Assembly (NCBI RefSeq): GCF_030272615.1
Contig: NC_081409.1
Coordinates: forward strand, 474,046,573 to 474,110,572
DNA length: 64,000 nucleotides
From: Cryptomeria japonica
Taxonomy: Eukaryota > Streptophyta > Pinopsida > Cupressales > Cupressaceae
Direction of reading: 5' to 3'
Position 1 is the first letter of the stretch; the number at the start of each line of letters is the position of its first letter. Shown one piece after another: positions 49,340 to 60,349 of this stretch. The notes beneath the pieces were generated by a model, which saw nothing but the letters and a program-made list of their open reading frames with translations, had not been told where the DNA came from and made no database searches. A program made the position numbers and the translations under genes.

Positions 49340-50620
49340 TTGAAAACTCAAGCAAAACCCAAACACTGAAAACATTGAAAAATCAAACAAAGGCAGAAAA
49401 TTGTGGTTGGTTAGAGTCCACCAGGTGTGGGTTCTTACAAAAACCCAATTGAACAAAGCTCCTCTCCAAACAAGACAAAACATACAAACAAGTATACAGA
49501 ATGGAGAACTTAGTGATACCCCCAAGGACAACATCCATCATGAATATACAATCAATGACCCACCCATAAGAGGGAAAAAGAGAGACATGATACACCCCCA
49601 TAATAAAGAAGCTCCAGTGCCAAAGAAGAATGCCTAAAAAGAAAAGATGATCCAATGCCTACAAGCAACATGTCTTCCTTTAGGAAGAAACAAGTACACC
49701 GGATGATGTGGAAGCAACTCCATGCCCAAATGAAAGGATGAGGGAAGAAGTCTCAAAATGTAGGTCTTTGAAAACTAATGATGTGCCTCCAAGCTTGAAT
49801 ATGCCACAGCATAATCATGATCAAACTCAATCAATATACATGACAAATCGAATGAATGAGGAAACTCATGAATGTCAATCTCCAAAGACAATAAAGATGG
49901 GGTGCCAGTTGTGCCGAATCTGTCATCAAAGAGGAGAGAAACCCCCTCAAGTATGTCCTCCAAATCTGCAGTATGAGACTCTACAAACAAGTTTGAAATC
50001 CCTATCAAGTATTCATCCCACAAAGCAAGATCTGAAAAACTATTATCATCTAGTTGAAGAGAAGTACTAGAAGCCATGGAAGCACTAGGAAGTAGCACAA
50101 GGTGGAGTAGGAAGCTCAGCACCAGTCTCTAAAATACCAAGATTCAAATGACCAAACTTCTACTCACAAACATGATTCACACTTGATGAATGAGTGTGAA
50201 TATCAATCAATGGAGAATTATCATCATTGAGAGCAAAATGAGAAAAAGAATACAAACGGTGTGAATGATCAGCCACCCAGTAGCAATGATCTCTCTAATC
50301 TACAAGTCCCTAATGTATACCGAATCAGGGGAGAACTCAACTTTTTACCTTGACCACTATGTGCAATTTGATAGACAAAAAGTAGAGTAGATGACAAGGA
50401 TGGATGGAACACAAGTACATCATAAAAAGTGCCTTCTCCCATGTAAATCGAACCTTCCCCACACAGTCACATATAGGTGTTCTTACCCATCAAAATATTA
50501 GGTGAATTACAAGGCTCAAAAGAAAAGAACATTCCCATTGATGATGCCATATGATGAGATGCTCCCGAACCAAGAAGTCATCTCCTAGATTCAAGACTTG
50601 TATAGGCCAAGAGTGCTTTA
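49340..50620 (-). pseudogene. Older copia relic: protease and GAG-pre-integrase region
   Basis: Minus strand: LGSGASHHMASSMGMFFSFE (about 50590-50530; protease with D-S-G changed to G-S-G), PCNSPNILMGKN, GEGSIYMGEGTFYDVLVFHP and LLFVYQIAHSGQGKKL. Then SHRLYSFSHFALNDDNSPL and KFGHLNLG at the pre-integrase HxxFGH position (about 50290-50130). A later stretch, FSDLALWDEYLIGISNLF with EIDIHEFPHSFDLSCILIE (50060-49800), looks like the linker between integrase and RT, so most of integrase is deleted. Below 49700 the strand is not readable. It is the probable body of the copia whose LTRs lie at 52831 and 40380. Confidence 0.7.
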
Positions 50621-50634
50621 CCTTTCATTTTGTC

Positions 50635-52686
50635 TAATCCATTTGCAACTCTTGTTGAACCTAACTAAGTAGGTGAAGATGGTACTAATTGTGATGATGA
50701 AGAAGGGGACACAAGCGAAGGCAATGGAATGTTGTGCGTCTAAAGGTGTCAACTCATCAATCTTTTTTCAATAGCACTTATGCTCACCGTGTCCTAGCCC
50801 TTTTTGCACACTTACAAAAAGATATCCTAAAGTACCAAATCTGGCTTCAAATGAAAATTTGAATATCGAGTTAAAAAAAACTGCAAAAGGTGCATGTATA
50901 AACCTCAAGTGCTCTTGAATACCTTCTAGGTGCTGCGAGAATTGCAAAAAAATGGAGTTAGAAGCAAAAACATATGAACTCAAAGGCTATAAATCTTAAT
51001 TTGACTTCAAGCTAGAAAAGCAGTCATCAAACAACACAATTTGAAAAAATAACCTGCACCACTGTAAAATTCACAAAGCCAACTTTCTGCCAATATTTCA
51101 TTTTCAAAAAATGGCCTCCTCTAGCAAAAGTTATTGCACTTTGAATAAAACAGCCAATTAGGGCTTTGGATGGCAAAATTAAGTACCTAGGGCTTTGGTG
51201 CTCAATCGCCCATAGGACCACATAGTCTATCGACAAGAAAAAAAATCCCGTCACAAGTGGTGACAAACAAGTGATGGTGGCAGTATGTTAGCGACACCAC
51301 TGCCGACAAGCACTAAGCCCCCTCGCTGTGAATATGACTCTTTGCTAGCTGAAACACCATCTACGCACTATAGTTTTTTATAAAAAAAATATCTAAACCT
51401 TTTAATTCAAAAAACCAATGGAAATACCAAACAACGCAAACAATGATGAGTGATGACTTAGGTAGTCGTACTAGTGACATCAAGTGACACAAACAACATA
51501 GAGATGCTTCAAAATATTCCCCTAAAGTCTACCGACTACACCAACGATAGTGATTGGATGGTACGGTCTATATGAACCTATACAAAATTTCCCCCGGTTG
51601 AATCTGCCAAGACCCTCAAAATGGCCAAAATTTTGACGTCATTGAAAATAGCACTTATGCTCACCGTGTCCTAATCCATTTGCAACTCTTGTTGAACCTA
51701 ACTAAGTAGGTGAAGATGGTACTAATTGTGATGATGAAGAAGGGGACACAAGCGAAGGCAATGGAATGTTGTGCTTTTGAAGGTGTCAACTCATCAATCT
51801 TTTTTCAATAGCACTTATGCTCACTGTGTCCTAGCCTTTTTTGCACACTTACAAACAGATATCCTAAAGTACCAAATCTGGCTTCAAATGAAAATTTGAA
51901 TATCTAGTTTAAAAAAACTGCAAAAGGTGCATGTATAAACCTCAAGTGCTCTTGAATACCTTCTAGGTGCTGCGAGAATCGCAAAAAAATGGAGTTAGAA
52001 GCAAAAACATATGAACTCAAAGGCTATAAATCTAAATTTGACTTCAAGCTAGAAAAGCAGGCATCAAACAACACAATTTGAAAAAATAACCTGCACCACT
52101 GTAAAATTCACAAAGCCAACTTTCTGCCAATATTTTATTTTCAAAAAATGGCCTCCTCTAGCAAAAGTTATTGCACTTTGAATAAAACAGCCAATTAGGA
52201 CTTTGGATGGCAAAATTAAGTACCTAGGGCTTTGGTGCTCAATCGCCCATAGGACCACATAGTCTATTGACAAGAAAAAAAAATCCCGTCGCAAGTGGTG
52301 ACAAACAAGTGATGGTGGCAGTATGTTAGCGACACCACTGCCGACAAGCACTAAGCCCCCTCGCTGTGAATATGACTCTTTGCTAGCTGAAACCCCATCT
52401 AGGCACTATAGTTTTTTATAAAAAAAATATCTAAACCTTTTAATTCAAAAAACCAATGGAAATACCAAACAACGCAAACAATGATGAGTGATGACTTAGG
52501 TAGTCGTACTAGTGACATCAAGTGACACAAACAACATAGAGATGCTTCAAAATATTCCCCTAAAGTCTACCGACTACACCAACAATAGTGATTGGATGGT
52601 ACGGTCTATATGAACCTATACAAAATTTCCCCCGGTTGAATCTACCAAGACCCTCAAAATGGCCAAAATTTTGACGTCATTGAAAA
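50635..52686. repeat. Recent ~1.01-kb tandem duplication
   Basis: Copy 1 (50635-51648) and copy 2 (51672-52686) are nearly identical; I count only scattered single-base changes. Both run from TAATCCATTTGCAACTCTTG to TTTTGACGTCATTGAAAA. Between them 22-23 bp, TAGCACTTATGCTCACCGTGTC, repeat a piece found inside each copy (about 50774-50795). The unit contains part of the old copia leader and the gag knuckle remnant. Confidence 0.95.
50690..50830 (-). pseudogene. Copia gag zinc-knuckle remnant (repeated near 51728-51868)
   Basis: Minus-strand TGCAAAAAG, two extra G, then CTAGGACACGGTGAGCATAAG encodes CKK(frameshift)LGHGEHKC, the C-x4-H-x4-C half of a gag knuckle, followed by KKIDELTPL. It lies just upstream of the protease text, as expected for copia gag. 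The duplication carries a second copy. Confidence 0.5.
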
Positions 52687-52814
52687 TCAAAGTGTCTTAC
52701 ATAAAAAAAGAGGTTTTAGGCCTTTTGAATGCAACCGTGAGGTCTGTTTTGCCACAAAATGCACCCAATGCACCCAACAAACGCTCATGCCCAAATCCAA
52801 GGAGTGAGTAGCAC

Positions 52815-52830
52815 TAGAGCTCTAATTCCA
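52815..52830 (-). promoter_or_regulatory. Degenerate copia primer-binding site
   Basis: Minus-strand TGGAATTAGAGCTCTAG abuts the LTR end CCTACA and differs from the canonical TGGTATCAGAGC at two positions. Confidence 0.65.
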
Positions 52831-53190
52831 TGTAGGACTTGATTGTGAACTGCCCACATCCCAAGATCACCTACAAAACAAAAATAGCCTTTCACAAGAG
52901 AGAATGGCTAGAATAGCTTGCTAGATTATGGATGCTTGAATGATGAAAATGTACATATGAGGCCTTGCTCATAAAAGCAGAGGGATAGGTTTTAATAAGA
53001 TTGTGACACGTGTCTTAATCCTATGTTATGAGACAACTAACTTGACAATTATTAAATGAGCTAGGAAACAAATATTAAATGCCGCAAGATAAGACCTTAT
53101 GACAACTAAGACCTTCAAAGATTCCCTAGGACCTAAGTTAACTTAAACATGTGAATTGGACCCACTAGATGAACTAGTTAGGTACAGACT
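52831..53190 (-). mobile_element. 5' LTR of the older copia relic
   Basis: From 52831 (TGTAGGACTTGATTGTGAAC on the plus strand) the sequence follows the LTR at 40380 through GCTTGCTAGATTATGGATGCTTG and AACTAACTTGACAATTATTAAATGA to AACTAGTTAGGTACA. It then diverges, so its outer 20-30 bp are lost or changed. The strand and adjacent primer-binding site make it the 5' LTR of a minus-strand element. Confidence 0.65.
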
Positions 53191-53814
53191 CTCTATTTTA
53201 TTTGCTCTCTATATCTCTATGGAAATGCCCTTAAACTTTCAGAAAAAAAAGGGTAGTTTCTCTTTTTCTACAATTTTTTATGCTTTTTTTTAATCCATTT
53301 TTTTCAAAAAATCTTATACTTTTGGTTTGCCAATTATTCTCCAAACGATTTTCACTACTACGAGATTCACAACAAGAATGTTACCCCCGGACCCCATGAG
53401 GTATGTTGCCTTTTGATCCCTCTAGGAGCCACTGCCCTAGACCATCATTAGTTTGAAAAATTATAACATAAGAACTAAGTTGTCGGTTTGGGTTTAGGCA
53501 CTGATGCGGGTTCAAGAACCCCGTACGCCAATACGGCAAAACTTTGAAAAGGGGTTTGGGTTCATTTTAGGTTCGTTAGTACAAAAACAAAGTGTGTGTG
53601 TGTGTGTATGCAACCTAGAAGCATGAATTAAGATTAGAATGTCACATAGCATCATATAAACAACAAAACCAACATAAACTTGTAATCATAGCATCATGAT
53701 CATACCATCATAGCATCATATACATCAAGTTCAATATCAAAATGACAAAATAATAATATCATGTTCAAGTATCATTGTTTCAACAATTGGGACTATAGTT
53801 TTAATTTTTGAAGT

Positions 53815-56800
53815 TTAATCATCAAATGGATTCTGTAAATCATCAACATCATCATTCTCATCCTCATCATTGACATTGACATTAGATGAACCAATGCCAA
53901 TGCCACTTGCACTTGCACTATAAGTTTACTCGCTTTTCGAGTCATCAAATGCAACAAGCTAAGAAGCGGAAGCATCCAAATCAATATGCTCTGGCTCTAT
54001 ATCCCACATCATTGTCTCCCCTTGTGTGTATTCATGTTGCTTGTGTGAAAGAAGACGTAGGTTGGAATGCTCATAAAATAAATTAGCCGCTCTTTTTTAT
54101 TGCAATCTATTGTGCTTTACTGAGTGGATGAAAGAGTATGTGCTCCAATTTCTTTCTGATGCAAATGAACTAGCAACCTATGAAGACAAAGTAAACTATA
54201 AATAAAACTTACTCGTGATAAATTTTAATTAATTGAACTTACTTGTGGTAAAACTTTGACTGCGAGGAGTTGTAGGTTTTGGAAGCATGTGCCATGGAAG
54301 TACCACCAACTATGAGCATCCTTCTTGAATCTATGACGAAGAGTGTCATCCCTTAGACCATTTCCGTTTGCAAATTTTATGAACTCATTTGTAATCACAT
54401 CTCGCACATCATCTTCAGGGTAGAGTCCAAGGAATGCTGCCTTGTACCCATCAGACACTTCTAAATCTCTCCATGGTGAAAGCCTTCCTGGTTGATCAAT
54501 AAATTGAATGCTATAGTACTTTGGTGTCAAGGCATATGCAAGAAGATGCAAAGGAGTGGTCATCTTATTCCACATTTCTACAACAATTGCTTCCACTTGT
54601 TTGAAGAATTTCTCCTCAGAGTCTTGCTCTTTTGCATTTATAATGCACTTCATTTGTTCAAGCATTAAGTCAATGCCATCATAAATCTCTCCAATGCAAG
54701 GCCTATCCATGTCAATGTAGCAAATAAGGCTCATAATGGGCTCAATGAAGCTAAGGAGATATGTCACAATATCTCATCATGACTCATCCAATATCATGAC
54801 CCTAATTCTTGTTGCCCTCTCGGTGCTGCTCTACTTCCATATAGCCCAATTTTGGTTGATCACCATATTGCAAAATGCCACTTTAACTTTCACAAGTCGT
54901 CTAAAGACAATCTGTGTTTGATGCAAAACGGGTCTCAGCAACCTATAACAGAAAATAATGCCGAAATGATTAGAAAATGAAGACAAACTTTACAGAAGAA
55001 TACACATTATAGCTTACACAATCAAATTAAAAACATTGAAAATAAAAAAATCAGAAAATGTAAAATTAAATTACTATACCTTCAATGGCTCCAAACTCGA
55101 AAAAGATCTTAAAATCCTTGAGATGTGTGGTGGTTTGTGATGAACATCTTGATGTCGTCACATGCACTTGTTTGATCCAATCAATTTTATTCCCAATCTT
55201 TTGTAGCATAAGATTGAGTTAATGGACCACACAATGTATCCAAAAAATGTGATGATAGCGTTCCTCAACCAACAAACCAGCAGCTCTACAATTTTTTGCG
55301 TTGTCCGTTATGACTTGAATAACATTACAAGGTCCCACTGTCTCAATGGAAAAGATGAGAATATCTGCAATAAATTGCCTATCTTTTACCTAGTCCTCAC
55401 ACTCCACAACTTTCAAATACATTGCTCCTTTGGGGAACACCGCTATGACATTGATCAAGGGACGATTTTTAGAATCTTTCCACCCATCTAAAACAATGGA
55501 TACATCTGTCTCAACCCATGAATCCCTTATGGGCTTCAATGCATCTTCAACCCCTTTCACCTCTCTCTCCAACAAGGTTCCACGTACCTTCTCATAACCT
55601 GGGCCCTTATACCCTCTTGGAGATTCATTAACACTTTTCAACATTTTTTTCCAATATGGGGAACGAACAACATTGAAGCCAACCCATTTGCATATATGCA
55701 TCTTGCTAACTCTTGGTCGGCAATGTCTCAACTCTCATTTTGAAACGCAGTTTCTAAAGGCCCCTTTGATCTTTTGCATGCAATGGGTGCTTCACTTTCA
55801 AGCTCAGGTGTAATGTCCCCTACCTAATCTATTTCAATACACTAAAATTGATTGATATTTTTCAATAAGTTATTAACAAGTTCTTATTTATTTTCCTCGT
55901 TAAATGAATAATTTCATTATTCATAGTTCTTAATATAGATATCCGACCCTGCTACTACTTCAGTTTTAAGGGAGAAGGGTCTATGTATGTTTCCAAAGCA
56001 CTTAGACACCAAATACAATAGGTTCCCTCAAAGTTTACAAATCCAAGCCCTCGCCTATCTTGAGTCTATAACCTCAAGGCTTATGGGTCGTTAATCCCCA
56101 CCCTATCTTAGCACTTACCTATTGTTTGGATTTAGACTGCCCCTCTTTGGAACATCTCATACCCATCTTCTTAAATACTAAGAGTAATAACATGATTTAG
56201 ACTATAAGTATACTAACTTCTCATGTATAATAAATATATATGAAATAAAGTATGATTGTCATACATATTGCAGTCTATATCAATATTACTATTAAATTTG
56301 CAAAAGAACATTATCAGGCATCATATAATATTAAGCACATCCTCATGCATACCACCAAGAGCAAGGATGTTACTGCATGTAACTTAATAACAGTTTTGAA
56401 CTGATTTGATCTGATCTAATCGATGGTGATCTCACTGGATCCTTTTGAATCCTTTCCTTTATATCTCTCAATGTGAGGGAGAAATCACACCTCTTCATCA
56501 CGTATGCCCTTTGGCAAGAGACACACCCTTTCACCATTAGCACCCTTTGAAAGAATGCAACTCTTCATTATTTCTGCCTTTTGAAAGGGACACAACATTT
56601 CATAATCAGATCTGCACTTCTTATTTAAATCAGATCTGCACTTCTGATTTTCAAATTGTCCCCCTCTCAAATGAGGTTTTGTTCTCCCTTTTATATCTCA
56701 TTGTTGAGGGAGTCTCAACTTTTCCTTCCATGTCTTTTGACCATTCATTAACTTAATTAAATTTAATTATATTCTTTTATGTTTTAATTTAATTTTTTTT

Positions 56801-57278
56801 TATTCTTTTGTATTTTAATTTTATTATTATTATTATTAAATAATATTTCAAAGTAGGGACATTACATCAGTTGTGGAAAAAAATGGGTGGTTTTCTAGTA
56901 CAATATTAGGATTAAATGGGGGTTGCATTCCCTTTGTTTTTTTTGGCGCGGTTTGATTTAATCTACAGGCTTGTCTCTCTTTTGCTTCTTCATGCTCCCT
57001 AATATATTTCAAATTTTCAACACCGTCTCTTGTGGTATAGGCACACCATTTTTCCCAAAGCCTATTTTGATGCCTCTTCTTAGTATTCCACACAAATGGC
57101 CTACCACCCAATAATATGAACTATTACGTTCTACATCACATCCTTGGCATTTCCAACAAAATCCCCCACCTCCTGGAAGTGGTCATATAATGTTAACATA
57201 CTTCCATAGGGGAGAATTTGGATCTGATATTTGTTTTGATTGTTCATTTGAGCCTATGGCAGAAGAGGTAGATGCCAT
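53815..57278 (-). pseudogene. hAT transposase (BED, DUF659, hATC), interrupted
   Basis: ATG at 57278 begins MASTSSAIGSNEQS, then SPLWKYVNII and CWKCQGCDV (degenerate BED zinc finger, 57210-57120). A solo LTR breaks the reading at 56867. It resumes with CKRSKGPLETAFQNES and DIADQELARCIYANGL. The DUF659/RNase H-like core follows: SPYWKKMLKSVNESPRGYKG, IVLDGWKDSKNRPLINVIAV, VIQVITDNAKNCRAAGLLV and IHCVVHSINLMLQKIG (55690-55210). An intron of 137 bp (54943-55079, GT...AG) and one of 65 bp (54178-54242, GTAAGT...ATAG) fit the frame. The dimerisation region runs from WWYFHGTCFQNLQLLAVKVL across the intron to SSFASERNWSTYSFIHS. The tail is acidic and ends FDD-stop. About six in-frame stops, few frameshifts: dead but well preserved. 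Confidence 0.9.
55809..56866. mobile_element. Solo LTR (TGTAATGTCCC family) inside the hAT gene
   Basis: TGTAATGTCCCC at 55809 and GGGACATTACA ending at 56866; flanks TCAGG (55804-55808) and TCAGT (56867-56871), 4 of 5 identical. It is closely related to 46368-47461, including the doubled CAGATCTGCACTTCT. It splits the hAT transposase between the BED and DUF659 parts, so it inserted after the hAT element. No coding region. Confidence 0.85.
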
Positions 57279-57780
57279 TCTAGTTCCTATTCAAAACAAA
57301 AACAAAATAATGAAAAAAAAGAGGTAAACTAAACAAATAAATTATGAAACAAAAAAGGTTGAAAAAAAAATTTTTAAGTACAAAAACCTACCTCTTTCAG
57401 CCAATGGAAGGCTGGAAATGTGTAGACATGGTACTGCAACACTTGTTCAAGCTTCAAAAATCAACCTTAATCTCCTATTTGCTCAACCTGCAATGAAAAA
57501 ACTGATGTTTGCAAAACAAATGAGGAGAAATGAACTAAATTTATGTTTTAAATGTCACTTTTAGGGTTTTAGTTTTCTTTTCCAAGTTGCGGATTTCATA
57601 GACTTAAATTTTGCAAAAAAATATTACTTTTTGGGCTGCCGGATGTCCGGGTTTGCTCGGGCCGAACCAGTCCACCCGGGCGCAAACCTTGGCCAGACCC
57701 ACAAGCGAACTAGACCAAGATCAGGACCTGGACCAATACCAGAGGTCTGGAGGGCCAAACCCTGTAACTTAGCATAAAAA

Positions 57781-59605
57781 TTGTTTTGACCGGTGCTGGA
57801 AGGAAAAGCAAAAATTTTCTCTTTATTTGGCTTGAATAACAAAAACAACATTTTTCCCTATTTTTATGATTTTTTTCAGCAGAGTTTAGTCTTGCAATTA
57901 AATCCCAAGTGAATCCATTTATACTTTTTGGTTTATTGAGCCAATCCCAATTCTATGTAATACCATTATGATCAAAATAGAATCCTGTGTTCTCAAACTC
58001 ATGTTTTTTTTTTGCATTTATGTAATTTTTTTTTTGCTGAGTACTGAACCCAAGTCAAAAGAATTGGAGTTTATGGCATGTCCAGGCTTTTAAATTATTA
58101 TCTAGTCATTACCACATAAGAAATATGTCAGAAAATTATTAAGGTCAATGTAGCAATCCTTAAGGAAAGAGTAAATATTATGTTGATAATGCCTTCAGTA
58201 TTAAAAAATTTATTCATCCACCATTTATTTAGATTTCAAAGTCATGATTCAGTCTCTTATTTCATAATTGCCACAAGGTTGTCTGCTTACAAGGCAAAAT
58301 GAAACAATGCGTGTATTCAGCATTTCCTGTAATAAACATTGAAGCCATATATGTGGATATCAGTTCAAAAATCTTGATATGATTGCAATGAACTTCAACA
58401 CAAATTTATAGTACATCCATTGCCTCACTTCCTCCACTCACCCCTAGAGTCGACTTCCTTTGTAAGTTGGATAATAGGAAAAAGAAAATACTATTAACAT
58501 AAATTCGGACAATGCATACATTTATTACCTGGTATAGAGAAGTAACATAGTCACAAAAAAGATACAAAAGAACTAGAAATAGGAATGTTCCCATTATAGT
58601 CATGGATTCTGACCAATATTTGACAAACACTGTATTTTTCCTCTGTCCATCTTGCGCATTGACCATTCAAACCTCAGTGAGAATATTACTTTGATCAAGG
58701 ACAGTTGGCACTCGAGAAAGTTATCAACGTTGACCTAGAGTACAACAAACAATTCTACCACTGATTTACAAAGTAAGTTAACCCCATTCACCTGCTGTGG
58801 ACTAAATACAACATCTCAAGCAATGCAATGATTCTGACATCTAGTGTTTCATAGAATTGACACCTACTTTCAGTAGCTTTGTACTCTTGAGTAAGTTTCA
58901 ATAACCAGATTCTAAAGTAACTTGAGTGGGAGAAATGATCCAGACACACCAACTATTGCTTGAACAAGCAAGATTTCTATTTCAGCATGTTACATGTAGA
59001 GTCAAAAAGAAAGAATGTTGGTAGTAGAATGGATATGGAGGTCACAAGCAAGTGATATGTGTTTTGGGTCATTGGGATGAAATCAATGGATGTGGTGATC
59101 TAAGGCCCAAACTGGAAGAATCAATCCTAAGCCTAGCTTGAGTTGCCATATCTCTCCTATCTTGTGGTAGGCACATTGATTTGTCAATGAAACCCGGGAA
59201 ACTCAATCTTTCACTCCAACACCCTGCACCTAGCACTGGAATAAGATTTGCTCAAGCCATGGTTCCTAACAATGTATGGCCTTGCAATTGAGTTCCAGCT
59301 ATTAAACTCAAAAAGAATGGGGTGCCCCGGAACTAGGACCTCTATCAGATCTACGTACGGCTAGAATTATGAATCCTACTAGATCAACATATGGTCGTGG
59401 AAATGTAGGGTTGTGTTCAAGTTTCTACAACTAATGCCTGTCTATGTGGGCACATCATCCACTAGTTCAAGGCCAAGCGGATCCCAAATTACCTTTTCTC
59501 TTTACACCCTATATGAACCCCACTACCCCCTTTAGTAGTACGGCTATGAAGGGTTCATCATCTTGGTCAACATCTCAATCCCTAGGCTTCGGATCATGAC
59601 CTTCC
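57781..59605. other. No recognised feature
   Basis: AT-rich DNA with several T runs (57997, 58030) and no coding or terminal signals that I can support. The part from 59100 on is less AT-rich but not identifiable. Confidence 0.45.
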
Positions 59606-59610
59606 AGATT

Positions 59611-59745
59611 AGGCCTATGGGATGTGGTGGGCGAGTAGTAGTCGATTTATCGAGCAGGCCCATAGGGATGACGTGGGGGAGTAAAAGTCAACTACCAAGC
59701 AAGCCCATAGAGGTGGGAGGGAGGATTAAGGTCAATCAACCACCA
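59611..59745. repeat. 45-bp tandem repeat, three units
   Basis: Units start AGGCCTATGGGATG (59611), AGGCCCATAGGGATG (59656) and AAGCCCATAGAGGTG (59701), each followed by a GGGCGAGTAGTAGTCGA- or GGAGTAAAAGTCAAC-like part and ending in ..CGAGC or ..CAAGC. Spacing is exactly 45 bp, with about 75 percent identity. Confidence 0.85.
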
Positions 59746-59859
59746 TAGAACAAGCACAGTGTGGAGCAGGGTTCACCGAGTGCAAGTGCGGATGCAAGTT
59801 TAGTCAGTTCAAAGCAAGTTCAGCGAAAATTCGAACATCTAGAGTAGTGTGACGGGTGA

Positions 59860-60340
59860 CCTTCCTATTATACAGATGATGAATTTTACTAAAATCACAA
59901 AAGTTACAAGAAACCCAAATGATTATGTGGACGAGTGATATGTGTTGTATCTAGTAACCCTTCAATCTCCCTAGCCACTAATGAGCTAAAATTAAAGTCC
60001 ATATGCTTCACTTAGGCAACTCAGGAGATCTTTGAGCCATTGAGCAATTCTTCAAGTCTTGTGGCTCCTTAAAGTTCTGAGTTGCTGAAGAAGCAAAACT
60101 CACCAAGAATGTGTTGCATTTTACATAAAACTCAAAAGTTATTAGAAAGACAGATGATCATGGGGATTAGTAGAGCATTTAATGTATGTCTTAGTAGCCC
60201 TTCTATCTTCCTTGTTTCCATTCAGCTAAAACAAGAGTTCACACACTTCACTTTGGTAACTAAGAAGATCTTTGAGCCATTGGGCAATTCTTCATGTCTT
60301 GTGGCTCCTCAAAGTTCCAAATTGCTTGGTAAGTAAAATT
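59860..60340. repeat. 240-bp tandem duplication
   Basis: AGATCTTTGAGCCATTGAGCAATTCTTCA.GTCTTGTGGCTCC occurs at 60026 and 60266. The preceding text also matches: CTTCACTTAGGCAACT against CTTCACTTTGGTAACT, and CAAAAGTTA...AGAAA.. near 59898 and 60131. Identity is about 75-80 percent. Origin unknown. Confidence 0.8.
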
Positions 60341-60349
60341 TACCAGGCC

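Larger units (their letters stand above)
53475..57772 (-). mobile_element. Near-complete hAT transposon, GGGTT/GAACC type
   Basis: Left end CTAAGTTGTCGGTTTGGG; right end, inverted, CTAAGTTACAGGGTTTGG. The 8-bp flanks CATAAGAA (53467-53474) and CATAAAAA (57773-57780) differ at one base. Both subterminal regions are rich in GGGTT, CGGGTTC, GGTTTGGG, CCCGGGC and GAACC words (53475-53570 and 57635-57770). It encloses a hAT transposase gene in the minus orientation and a solo LTR. The CTAAGTTAC start is shared with the GGGAC-type elements at 30806 and 38891. Confidence 0.85.

Noticed and set aside
52064-52351. 95-codon frame shared with 51027-51266 as a duplicated gene
   Set aside because: Similarity comes from the 1-kb tandem duplication of non-coding copia leader DNA; no domain is visible.
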